Below are positions 1-6,350 of a stretch of 64,000 bases of DNA, piece after piece. The notes beneath the pieces were generated by a model. It did no database searches. It had not been told where the DNA came from and saw only the letters and a list, made by a program, of their open reading frames with translations. Positions within the stretch are counted from its first letter, which is position 1. Each line of letters begins with the position of its first letter. The translations under genes and the position numbers were made by a program. Source of the DNA: a virus; the IMG/VR virus record IMGVR_UViG_3300013006_001433, positions 1 through 64,000 of that record; one strand, written 5' to 3'.

Positions 1-128
1 ACAATAATTTGACTCGTACTCGCCACAGGAATCCCGCTGGGTGCGGCTGAAACTATTCTTTTTTTAGGAACATATAAATTTATTCCTTTTTTAAAGTTTC
101 CGAGTTGTTTGGTTTTCTTGACTATCAT
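1..128 (-). CDS. Partial virion-type protein, N-terminal 42 residues
   Basis: An open frame starts at ATG 126-128 and runs leftward off the window without a stop. The visible N-terminus is basic (MIVKKTKQLGNFKKGINLYV) and continues with a Pro/Ala/Ser-rich stretch. It follows the 149-541 gene on the same strand by 20 nt, so it probably belongs to the same late virion unit. I do not recognise the family from 42 residues, and no function is assigned. Confidence 0.6.
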   Translation of the reverse strand, partial: MIVKKTKQLGNFKKGINLYVPKKRIVSAAPSGIPVASTSQII

Positions 129-148
129 ATAGTCAATATAAAGTTAAA

Positions 149-541
149 TTAACTTCTTTCCCAACAAATATAACTTGAATTCACTCCACTAACACTAACT
201 ATTCCTGTATAATTAAGATCACTTAAACTTCCACCATCACCACCTCCAGAAACAGTACTTGATGCTAGAACAAAATTAAATGAATTAGAAGCAGCAGAAG
301 CTCCGTATTTTACATAAAGATTGCCGCTTTGTAAATTTTGAATAAAAAGTTCTTCACGATTAGCATTTGCTTGTAATACTGTTCCATTTGTTCCGCTTTG
401 TGTAAAATTAGATATTGTCCCACCTTTTGATGTTAAATCATCTACTGTTATAGCTTCTTGGGCTTTATAAGAGTCTGTGGTTGCATCATAAACTAATGAT
501 ATGCGTTTTTCTGTAGGATCATTTAAATTAATATTAGGCAT
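149..541 (-). CDS. Small virion protein candidate
   Basis: This gene encodes 130 residues with no signal peptide or membrane segment. The sequence is rich in Ser, Asn, Gly and Thr with alternating hydrophobic positions, as in beta-rich phage head or tail proteins. The central part (LFIQNLQSGNLYVKYGAS, residues about 65-82) resembles small beta-sandwich virion proteins, which is inference from composition rather than a family match. A late-promoter motif lies 10 nt upstream of the start, which supports a structural role. The next gene on the same strand begins 20 nt downstream and leaves the window. Confidence 0.6.
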   Translation of the reverse strand: MPNINLNDPTEKRISLVYDATTDSYKAQEAITVDDLTSKGGTISNFTQSGTNGTVLQANANREELFIQNLQSGNLYVKYGASAASNSFNFVLASSTVSGGGDGGSLSDLNYTGIVSVSGVNSSYICWERS

Positions 542-551
542 AGTACCTAAT

Positions 552-563
552 ATTACACATTAA
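552..563 (-). promoter_or_regulatory. Late-type promoter motif
   Basis: Read on the minus strand this is TTAATGTGTAAT. It ends 10 nt before the ATG of the 149-541 gene. The same motif precedes six other genes in this window (see findings). No -35 box is visible. Confidence 0.55.
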
Positions 564-567
564 ATAT

Positions 568-595
568 AAAAAATGACTAGATAAAATTATCTAGT
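568..595 (-). terminator. Probable intrinsic terminator
   Basis: Positions 576-584 and 587-595 form a perfect 9-bp inverted repeat (ACTAGATAA / TTATCTAGT) with a 2-nt centre. On the minus strand it is followed by CA and six T residues. It lies downstream of the 633-839 gene and would end transcripts coming from 1.4 kb before the late promoter at 552-563. Confidence 0.5.
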
Positions 596-632
596 TTCTC
601 GCCATTGTAAGCTCGCAAAAGTATTTGACTAA

Positions 633-839
633 TTAATGTACTTTATGTATCTTAACAAACTCGACTACAGTAGAGGTTCCTTGGTTAGTTTTGCTTATTA
701 CTTTATAGTTCAATTTATCTAATTGAGTTTTTAAATCTTCAAAGTATTTTTCATCAACTAAAACGAGTATACTTTTTTCTGATTCTTTATAATGAATCTT
801 ATTTGAGAACTCTTGACAAATTGCTATTTCTGCTTTCAC
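633..839 (-). CDS. Hypothetical small protein (68 aa)
   Basis: A 68-residue protein with a GTG start at 837-839. An overlapping ATG one base upstream is followed at once by TGA, so it is not the start. The protein is charged, with no membrane segment or signal peptide. The pattern (ILVLVDEKYFEDLKTQL) suggests a small alpha/beta fold. It has its own late-type motif 6 nt upstream and a terminator just downstream. I do not recognise the family. Confidence 0.55.
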   Translation of the reverse strand: MKAEIAICQEFSNKIHYKESEKSILVLVDEKYFEDLKTQLDKLNYKVISKTNQGTSTVVEFVKIHKVH

Positions 840-845
840 ATAATA

Positions 846-857
846 ATTTACACTATT
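846..857 (-). promoter_or_regulatory. Late-type promoter motif
   Basis: Minus-strand reading is AATAGTGTAAAT, 6 nt before the GTG start of the 633-839 gene. It matches the TTAATRGTGTAAT consensus with one inserted A. Confidence 0.45.
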
Positions 858-870
858 GGGCTATATAATA

Positions 871-1035
871 TTATTTTTCTTGTATATAGAAATTTTTATG
901 GTTTTTTGGTGAAATTTTCTGTATGTAGGTTTTCGCCTCTTTGTATCCTTCTTTTGATAGGGGAAATACTCCATGAAGAAAATTATCGTTCTTTGATAAG
1001 ATTGCGTAATATTTTTTTCTTTTGGTTTTGGGCAT
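871..1035 (-). CDS. Hypothetical very small protein (54 aa)
   Basis: An intact frame of 54 residues starts at ATG 1033-1035 (MPKTKRKKYYAILSKNDNFL) and stops at 871-873. It is strongly basic at the N-terminus and has no membrane segment. Its start follows the stop of the upstream 1037-1303 gene by a single base (TAATATG arrangement), the same coupling used elsewhere in this genome. That arrangement is the main reason to call it real. No family is recognised. Confidence 0.5.
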   Translation of the reverse strand: MPKTKRKKYYAILSKNDNFLHGVFPLSKEGYKEAKTYIQKISPKNHKNFYIQEK

Positions 1036-1036
1036 A

Positions 1037-1303
1037 TTATTTTTTCTTTTGAAGGACTCTTAATTCTTTTTCTAAATTATCCATTGTTTGCATTTCTTTG
1101 TCGCTTTTATTTAATAAATATTTTAATTCTTTCATGTACTCTTCAAATTTCTTATTATAAGATGAGCAAAATTTATCGTTATCTAGTTCATCTAGTTTAG
1201 ACAAGATATTAAAAGCTTTATTAGCAATCCACTCGCAAGTGGCAATGCAATAATTCGATCTATCTGTAAAATCTTTTACTTTATGAGCTTTTTTCTTTTT
1301 CAT
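1037..1303 (-). CDS. Hypothetical small protein (88 aa)
   Basis: An 88-residue Lys/Glu-rich protein, mostly helical, with likely coiled-coil character in the second half (residues about 45-88). It is the second gene of a leftward three-gene unit (1442 to 871) and overlaps the upstream gene by 23 nt. Two or three Cys residues in the first half are not in a recognisable metal-binding motif. No family is recognised. Confidence 0.55.
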   Translation of the reverse strand: MKKKKAHKVKDFTDRSNYCIATCEWIANKAFNILSKLDELDNDKFCSSYNKKFEEYMKELKYLLNKSDKEMQTMDNLEKELRVLQKKK

Positions 1304-1442
1304 ATTCTTCTAGTAAGGTTCTTAATAATTTTAAATGATGTACATCCCAATTGTCGCCAGTAGCATCTTTATCTTTGCTCATATTATCTTCCCAAATATT
1401 TTTTTCAATAATTTGATCTAATAAAGTATATATCTTTTGCAT
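1281..1442 (-). CDS. Hypothetical small protein (53 aa), leaderless start
   Basis: The frame is open from 1496, but a TTGACT-N17-TATAAT promoter lies inside that extension and ends 6 nt before the ATG at 1440-1442. I therefore choose MQKIYTLLDQII as the true N-terminus, giving 53 residues. The protein is acidic and helical (C-terminal LLEEYEKEKSS). It is the first gene of the unit that continues with the 1037-1303 and 871-1035 genes. No function is recognised. Confidence 0.6.
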   Translation of the reverse strand: MQKIYTLLDQIIEKNIWEDNMSKDKDATGDNWDVHHLKLLRTLLEEYEKEKSS

Positions 1443-1448
1443 ACTAGT

Positions 1449-1477
1449 ATTATACATAAAATATTGATAAAAGTCAA
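1449..1477 (-). promoter_or_regulatory. Early sigma-70 promoter, leaderless
   Basis: Minus strand: TTGACT (1472-1477), 17-bp spacer, TATAAT (1449-1454). The ATG at 1442 starts 6 nt after the -10 box, so transcription should begin at or next to the start codon. Confidence 0.75.
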
Positions 1478-1492
1478 AATCTAATGTAATAT
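1464..1492 (+). promoter_or_regulatory. Candidate tmRNA promoter
   Basis: Plus strand: TTGATA (1464-1469), 17-bp spacer, TAATAT (1487-1492). Transcription would start near 1499, about 15 nt before the mature 5' end of the tmRNA, leaving a short leader for RNase P removal. It overlaps the divergent promoter at 1449-1477. Confidence 0.5.
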
Positions 1493-1513
1493 ACATTATA
1501 GTTCTTTAACATT

Positions 1514-1899
1514 GGGCCCGTACTGGTTTCGATTTTAAGAAAATAAATTGAAATGCAGGTGGAGGTTGAATCGAGGACTCCTTAAAAAGTTTCAATTATA
1601 TTAACTGCCAAAACAGCAAAATATAAAGGTCATGTTTCAGCAAGAGTTTCTCTTGTTGAGATGGCCGAATCTGTAGCCTAAGTTACAGCGTGATATCCAC
1701 GATACATCTACTGGAATATTGCGTTATTAGATGTTTGAGTATTATAAGTTTTTTTATTCTTATAGTATTCAATATTCAAAATAAAATAGCTAAGTATGTT
1801 TGTTCTTTATCTATACAAGGCTAAAAATAAAAAGAACTAAACTTGTAGTGTTTTAATTTAGATTTTTAAAAGACAGAGGTTCAATTCCTCTCGGGTCCA
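1514..1899 (+). ncRNA. ssrA: Transfer-messenger RNA (tmRNA, one-piece)
   Basis: The ends form a tRNA-like acceptor stem: GGGCCCG (1514-1520) pairs with CGGGTCC (1892-1898), including the G3-U70 wobble that alanyl-tRNA synthetase recognises, and A1899 is the discriminator. The T arm is AGAGG-TTCAATT-CCTCT (1875-1891). No CCA is encoded. The tag reading frame runs from GCC 1607 to TAA 1679-1681 and gives 24 residues beginning AKTAKYKG and ending MAESVA; a later resume at GCA 1616 would give 21. A at position -4 from the resume codon fits the usual context. A late H-type pseudoknot is clear (GTTCTT/AAGAAC interleaved with TACAAG/CTTGTA). The role is rescue of stalled ribosomes and tagging of the unfinished protein, using host SmpB and alanyl-tRNA synthetase. 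Confidence 0.95.
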
Positions 1900-1930
1900 A
1901 GCAAACGAATCCCTGTGTCCGCATTTTTAC

Positions 1931-1959
1931 TAGACAATACAATAAGATTCATGTATGAT
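1931..1959 (+). promoter_or_regulatory. Early sigma-70 promoter, leaderless
   Basis: TAGACA (1931-1936), 17-bp spacer, TATGAT (1954-1959); the ATG at 1966 follows after 6 nt. It lies between the tmRNA 3' end and the HNH gene. Confidence 0.6.
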
Positions 1960-1965
1960 ACTTAT

Positions 1966-2532
1966 ATGAAGATAAAAAAGACAAAAATAATTTGCGCCGA
2001 ATGTGGTAAAGAGCACGAAATAAGACAAGGTGATTATAATAGAAAAATTAAAGCTGGCCAAGATAAATTCTATTGCAGTTTAAAATGCTCTGGAAAAGCT
2101 GATTACAAAAATAACCCAAGTAAATTAGAAAAAAATAAAGGTAATATTAGTTTACTAAAAGGTTATGAAGCTAATAGATTAGATGAATACAGTCCTTTTA
2201 AATACTCCTTAAATAAAGCTAGATCAAGAAGCAAAGAAAGAGGAGAGGAAACGGATTTAACTCTGGAATACTTAAAGGAAATTTGGGAAAAGCAAAATGG
2301 TTTATGTACATATACAAATATAGTCATGGAAATGCCAAGAAGTTCTCAAGATGAAGATATTAAAAAAAGCCCAACAAAATTAAGTCTCGACAGAGTGCAT
2401 TCTCATACTGGTTATTTCAAAGGAAATGTTGAATTCGTTTGCTACTGCGTTAATGTTATGAAAAACGACTTTAGTAAAGATCAGATGCTGGATTTTATAG
2501 AATTAATTATTAAAAATAATGTTAAAATTTGA
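1966..2532 (+). CDS. HNH-type endonuclease with N-terminal zinc finger
   Basis: The 188-residue protein starts at ATG 1966. A longer frame back to 1915 is open, but the promoter at 1931-1959 lies inside it. The N-terminus has a likely four-Cys zinc site (ICAECG ... FYCSLKC, residues about 8-38). The C-terminal half carries an HNH/endonuclease VII-like core: NGLCTYTNI, then LSLDRVHSHTGYFKGNV, then a VCYCVNVMK segment. Such proteins in phages cut DNA as homing or recombination nucleases. The gene sits 66 nt downstream of the tmRNA, a typical place for a homing endonuclease, and overlaps the next gene by 14 nt. The HNH call is from motif recognition; the target is unknown. Confidence 0.7.
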   Translation: MKIKKTKIICAECGKEHEIRQGDYNRKIKAGQDKFYCSLKCSGKADYKNNPSKLEKNKGNISLLKGYEANRLDEYSPFKYSLNKARSRSKERGEETDLTLEYLKEIWEKQNGLCTYTNIVMEMPRSSQDEDIKKSPTKLSLDRVHSHTGYFKGNVEFVCYCVNVMKNDFSKDQMLDFIELIIKNNVKI

Positions 2533-3277
2533 TAAAATATTAACTGAAGATCAAGCTGAATTATACTCATTAAGAGTGCTTGATTGCAAGGATGTATTTA
2601 ATTCTTATGCAGACAATAAGTTTAGTACTTTAGGTGCAGCAAGTTACGCTAATGGTTTAGAAGAATATAATTTAATTAAAAATAAAATCAACCCAGTTAT
2701 TAAAAATAACTTTTTAGATTTGCTTAATATTGTCAAGGACTACTTAGAGTTAAGCATAAATGAACCTTGTTATTTTGATGAAAATTTAAGTTATCCAGGA
2801 TTTCATATATTTTATACAGATCATAAAGACGCTTTATTGCCATTGACCTCTTTGCATATTGATACTCCTTATGAATTACATAAAAATTATTTATTAAAAA
2901 AATATAGTGTTGTTGATTTTGATTCGCCTATTACTTTTACTTTATGTTTAAAATTGCCTAAAAGTGGTGCAGGATTATATTATTGGGATAAAGATAACTG
3001 GGACAAACAAACAGAAGAACAAAGTTACGAATTCTATTCTGATGTTTACGACAAGTATTCAACAATTTTTAAAACAAATACTCCAAGCAGAGAAGACTAT
3101 GAAAAGTTTCTGCAACCAAAAATTCTATCTTATGAAATTGGTAGTATAGTTTTATTTAAAGGAAATCTGCTTCATCAAATCGCGCCGTTTTATAATCCCA
3201 TTTATTCTGATGAATCAAGAATCACCTTGCAAGGGCATGGAATTAAATGCGATAACAAGTGGTTGCTTTATTTTTAA
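2519..3277 (+). CDS. 2-oxoglutarate/Fe(II)-dependent oxygenase-like protein
   Basis: A 252-residue protein with the facial-triad pattern of 2OG-Fe(II) oxygenases: HID (residues about 118-120, LHIDTPY), a distal His (NLLHQIAPF, about 222), and a downstream Arg in SRITLQGHG that would bind the 2OG carboxylate. The strand pattern around FTLCLKLPKSGAGLYYWD fits the double-stranded beta-helix. Phage members hydroxylate proteins, nucleobases or small molecules; the substrate here is unknown. The start overlaps the HNH gene by 14 nt, suggesting coupling. Its 3' end overlaps the convergent purA-like gene by 4 nt. Confidence 0.65.
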   Translation: MLKFDKILTEDQAELYSLRVLDCKDVFNSYADNKFSTLGAASYANGLEEYNLIKNKINPVIKNNFLDLLNIVKDYLELSINEPCYFDENLSYPGFHIFYTDHKDALLPLTSLHIDTPYELHKNYLLKKYSVVDFDSPITFTLCLKLPKSGAGLYYWDKDNWDKQTEEQSYEFYSDVYDKYSTIFKTNTPSREDYEKFLQPKILSYEIGSIVLFKGNLLHQIAPFYNPIYSDESRITLQGHGIKCDNKWLLYF

Positions 3278-4266
3278 ATTTTACTTTTATCACCAGAAAA
3301 TACGACTTCAACATAATCATTAAGTGCGTGATTTAAATAAGCTTTAATAAAAGACTGCATTCCTTGTAATGTATTAAAATTATATAAACTATTATTTTGA
3401 TATACTTTATAAGTATTAATTTTCTCCAATACATCGCATTTATTAATTATAAGTTTTGTTACTCCAGAGATTTTAAGCGCATCAATTAGTTTGTTCAAAT
3501 TAAGCCAATTGACTATTCTTTTTCTTCCAGTTGTAGATCCAAATTCTTGACCTATATCAATAATCATATTCAACTCCGAATCTTCCCAAAGAGATTCTGG
3601 AAAGAGTGGGTCTACTCCACTTTTGGTATCATAAATTTTTGCTACTCCAATTATCTCTCTTATTTTTTTAGGACTAAAGCCTAAAGAACAAGCAGAGTAT
3701 GGCAGAGTCTCACTACTTGTAACATATGGATAATCTCCATAATTTAAATCCAACCAAAAGCTTTGCGCTCCTTCGCAAAGAATTTCTCCATAAAGCTCTC
3801 CATCCCAAAGATATTGTTTATCTAAATAATTTCCAGCAAGTTTCCCAGTTCGTAAAGCTTTATCTGCATAAGCTGGAGCAATTCCTTGCCCAGTAGTTCC
3901 AAGTTTAGGTTTTAAAAATTTAAGATCATACTGAATATGTTTTTCAGTAATGATATGGGCTTTAGGGCTTACTTTGATTAAAGATGTATCAAATCCCTCT
4001 TTCTTTAAGTACTCTATCTCATCAAAAAATTTATCAATATTGATAACGCAATTTGGACCAATGACGCTAAGTTTATTTTGAAAAACACCACAAGGAATGA
4101 TATGAGTTTTATACTTTTTATCATTAAGATAAACTGTGTGACCTGCATTGGGGCCACCATTCCAACGACAAACAATATCATAATTTTTAGATATTGCATT
4201 ACTTATCTTGCCTTTGCCTTCATCGCCCCAAGCTAATCCAAAGATGATGTCAACTGCTTTGATCAT
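3274..4266 (-). CDS. purA: Short adenylosuccinate synthetase family protein (PurA/PurZ-like)
   Basis: The 330-residue protein has the GDEGKGK phosphate loop (residues 14-20), GPNAGHT (His43) and the aspartate-binding loop GSTTGRKRIVNW. PurA joins aspartate to IMP using GTP, the first step towards AMP. At 330 residues it matches the short archaeal/phage type rather than the roughly 430-residue bacterial enzyme. Phage PurZ enzymes of this type use dGMP to make diaminopurine DNA. As I recall, characterised PurZ proteins replace the catalytic Asp, while this protein keeps it (Asp15), which favours IMP or an ancestral PurZ0-like activity. It is the last gene of the 6313-3274 unit and overlaps the gene upstream by 17 nt. 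Confidence 0.8.
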   Translation of the reverse strand: MIKAVDIIFGLAWGDEGKGKISNAISKNYDIVCRWNGGPNAGHTVYLNDKKYKTHIIPCGVFQNKLSVIGPNCVINIDKFFDEIEYLKKEGFDTSLIKVSPKAHIITEKHIQYDLKFLKPKLGTTGQGIAPAYADKALRTGKLAGNYLDKQYLWDGELYGEILCEGAQSFWLDLNYGDYPYVTSSETLPYSACSLGFSPKKIREIIGVAKIYDTKSGVDPLFPESLWEDSELNMIIDIGQEFGSTTGRKRIVNWLNLNKLIDALKISGVTKLIINKCDVLEKINTYKVYQNNSLYNFNTLQGMQSFIKAYLNHALNDYVEVVFSGDKSKI

Positions 4267-4495
4267 TTTTAGCTAATTGTTCTTGAGCTTTTTGAAGTCC
4301 ATCTAGGTAATCGGTAAGAAGTTTTTTGCAGAAATTACTGCCATCTGCTCCACAGCATTTTTTAAATTTTTTGTTATTGATTTGGCAAAAATCATTTCTC
4401 TGCATTTTGGGAGCAAGCCTTCTAACGGGTGCTCTAAAATAAGCTTGAACATATGGGGTTATACCATCTTCTTCTTTTTTAAGATCATCATTCAT
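4250..4495 (-). CDS. Small protein with SEC-C-like zinc motif
   Basis: An 81-residue protein. The middle (NDFCQINNKKFKKCCGADG, residues about 35-53) resembles the SEC-C metal-binding motif (C-x-C-x-GxKxKKCCG), although the first CxC pair is reduced to one Cys. The C-terminal third is a charged helix (DYLDGLQKAQEQLAKND). It overlaps the amidinotransferase upstream by 8 nt and purA downstream by 17 nt, so it is translated with them. SEC-C domains bind zinc and partner proteins; no specific function can be given. Confidence 0.5.
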   Translation of the reverse strand: MNDDLKKEEDGITPYVQAYFRAPVRRLAPKMQRNDFCQINNKKFKKCCGADGSNFCKKLLTDYLDGLQKAQEQLAKNDQSS

Positions 4496-5666
4496 AAATA
4501 ATTTTTCTTTTCTTTCCTTTTCTTTTTATATCCAAAGTAAGACAATGGATTCCTGCGTCCCAAAATCCTCCGTGCCTTATTTTGCATACATGACAATTAA
4601 TTCCAAACGTTTCTAGTAATTTAAAAACTTTTGGTTGTTCTGTATTATATATTATATTTGTTGGATTGACAACTAAAACATTTGATTCAAAAGCTACTTC
4701 TTGAGCGTACCCTTTCCATTCCATAAGCCAATAGTTTAACCAATCTAAAATGGACTGATCATTGTTTAAATCAAGTTTATCTTTGAATTTTTGTGTAGAT
4801 TGATAAAAAGTATAAGAATCAAAAGGTTTATATAAACCTTTAAGTTCAACGATGTATTTGTTGCGTAGACATTTTGGCACCCATTCTTTGGACGTACATA
4901 AAACCATATCATCATTAGGCATGTAAAATCCATGATCAATGTGACCCCAGCCATTCATAATTGTTTCTTCATTCCTAACGATATTCCCTGATAAATTTCT
5001 TTTCATCCATTCAAGCCCAAGCAAAGTTCCTGGCCCTAAGTTATTAGTAATAATATCTTCTCCACATTTAAAAAAATTTGCGGTATGCCATAACAAATGA
5101 TTTGAATATTTTTTATATAAATCATTCGGAGCTATATCTACGAGTTGCCAATTATCGTCAGGAGCAACTGAATTTACCAAATCAAAATATGGACTAGGCA
5201 GGTATACCTTTTCAGCTCCAGAGTTTGTAGCTAAAAAGAAATTTTTCATATTTGGAGGAGGTTGACTAATCCAATTGTAACCTTCTTCGAATAAAGATAA
5301 AAATATATCATAATATGCTAATGAATCTACATATCTATCTTGAAAAGAAGTATAGGTTTGGTATAAGGTTTTGTCATATGCAAAATATTGATCTCTTGGT
5401 ACAAGAGGAAAAGATGGGTTTCTGATTGTAAAGTCTCCACATTTTATATTTTGACTGAAATTAATAATTTTAGGTCTGTGTACTTTTACTTTAAATGTAC
5501 TTGTAATATAATTAGCTAAATTATCTAAGTCTTCTTTCGTTTCAGATAGAATTAAATTAAAAGTTTTTCTTACATCTTTCGATACTGGCCAATCAGCTGG
5601 AATTTCAATTGGACAATTTCCAACTATCACTTCTTCTAATTGATCCCAATTTGTAAAAATGCTCAT
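4488..5666 (-). CDS. Arginine:X amidinotransferase family protein
   Basis: The 392-residue protein resembles glycine (arginine) amidinotransferases. The N-terminus is NWDQLEEVIVGNCP, the classic opening of the pentein amidinotransferase fold. Other family signatures are PRDQYF, a GHIDHGF segment carrying the catalytic His-x-Asp, and GFWDAGIHCLTLD near the end with the probable catalytic Cys (about residue 375). The reaction moves the amidino group of arginine onto a primary amine, giving a guanidino product and ornithine. A class III aminotransferase, which could supply such an amine, lies upstream in the same direction. The length is close to cellular AGAT. The acceptor is unknown; glycine is not implied. 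Confidence 0.75.
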   Translation of the reverse strand: MSIFTNWDQLEEVIVGNCPIEIPADWPVSKDVRKTFNLILSETKEDLDNLANYITSTFKVKVHRPKIINFSQNIKCGDFTIRNPSFPLVPRDQYFAYDKTLYQTYTSFQDRYVDSLAYYDIFLSLFEEGYNWISQPPPNMKNFFLATNSGAEKVYLPSPYFDLVNSVAPDDNWQLVDIAPNDLYKKYSNHLLWHTANFFKCGEDIITNNLGPGTLLGLEWMKRNLSGNIVRNEETIMNGWGHIDHGFYMPNDDMVLCTSKEWVPKCLRNKYIVELKGLYKPFDSYTFYQSTQKFKDKLDLNNDQSILDWLNYWLMEWKGYAQEVAFESNVLVVNPTNIIYNTEQPKVFKLLETFGINCHVCKIRHGGFWDAGIHCLTLDIKRKGKKRKIIYE

Positions 5667-6103
5667 TTTATTTTTAATATTTTATTTAAATAAGATTTAT
5701 CCCAAAATTCGTAGTAAGAAGTTTTAGATAAAATATCTCTAGCCTTATTCAATTCTTCTTTAGGTTGACAAAAAATCATATCATATTTATCATTATCTGT
5801 TCTAATATTATTAATATAAGTTCTTTCTGATTTACTATTGTATAGAAATATAAATTTTTTATATTTACAATTTAAATTATCGCAAATTTTTTGTAAAAAT
5901 TTAGGAGTATATTGTTTTTCTGTATCAGAAACGAATATTACTAATTCATAACCATGGGGAAAATTTATTATAATGTTATCAAGGTCTGTGCTAATTATTT
6001 TATATTTGGCTTTTTTTGCAAAAGGACAAATAGAGTGTCCACCTATGTTTTTTTGTGGCTTAGATATCTTATCAATCCAATCATTGATATTGATTTTTTG
6101 CAT
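5663..6103 (-). CDS. Hypothetical protein (146 aa), CPFAKKA motif
   Basis: A 146-residue soluble protein. Near the N-terminus it has NIGGHSICPFAKKAKYKI, reminiscent of the CPFA motif of DUF1415-type proteins, which is a weak resemblance. The rest alternates strands and helices (YELVIFVSDTEKQYTPKFL). It lies between a 69-residue gene upstream and the amidinotransferase, overlapping the latter by 4 nt (ATGA). The tight coupling suggests a role with the amidinotransferase. Function unknown. Confidence 0.5.
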   Translation of the reverse strand: MQKININDWIDKISKPQKNIGGHSICPFAKKAKYKIISTDLDNIIINFPHGYELVIFVSDTEKQYTPKFLQKICDNLNCKYKKFIFLYNSKSERTYINNIRTDNDKYDMIFCQPKEELNKARDILSKTSYYEFWDKSYLNKILKIK

Positions 6104-6313
6104 TTATAATTCTTGAGAAGGATTCCTGATATCAAAAATAGAAGCTTTAGAAGATTCGTTTTTGTCATTTTTAACAACTACATTAGTTTCATCAAAAACT
6201 TCAATTACCTCTCCATAAAAGTGGTCTAAAGTGTTATAATTTGTTATAACTGCCACTCTTTTACCAAGCATTCTCTTCAAGACATTTAGTTTTTGTGTAT
6301 TTTTTTGTTTCAT
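6104..6313 (-). CDS. Hypothetical small beta-barrel-like protein (69 aa)
   Basis: A 69-residue protein: a basic helix (residues 1-18), then a strand-rich part, GKRVAVITNYNTLDHFYGEV followed by IEVFDETNVVVKND, which looks like a small SH3- or Sm-like barrel. Such folds often bind RNA or peptides, but this is inference from the strand pattern only. It is the first gene of a leftward unit (6313 to 3274) under its own promoter. Confidence 0.45.
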   Translation of the reverse strand: MKQKNTQKLNVLKRMLGKRVAVITNYNTLDHFYGEVIEVFDETNVVVKNDKNESSKASIFDIRNPSQEL

Positions 6314-6321
6314 CTTTTAGA

Positions 6322-6350
6322 ATTATATATTATATATTAGTTAATATCAA
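6322..6350 (-). promoter_or_regulatory. Early sigma-70 promoter, nearly leaderless
   Basis: Minus strand: TTGATA (6345-6350), 17-bp spacer, TATAAT (6322-6327), then 8 nt to the ATG at 6311-6313. It overlaps the end of the aminotransferase gene and splits the 11-3.3 kb cluster into two units. Confidence 0.7.

Noticed and set aside
813-1052. Plus-strand 79-residue frame
   Set aside because: It is antisense to the 871-1035 gene and to parts of the flanking minus-strand genes, is Phe/Ile-rich from AT-rich antisense sequence, and has no promoter.
1443-1496. N-terminal extension of the 1281-1442 gene
   Set aside because: The extension contains a full TTGACT-N17-TATAAT promoter ending 6 nt before the inner ATG.
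1915-1965. N-terminal extension of the HNH gene from 1915
   Set aside because: The upstream start lies before a promoter whose -10 box ends 6 nt before ATG 1966.
3274-4266. Evidence that this is a diaminopurine (Z-DNA) phage
   Set aside because: The PurA-like protein keeps the catalytic Asp, no datZ or mazZ homologue is seen, and the polymerase is DnaE-type rather than the PolA-type DpoZ. Only a possibility remains.
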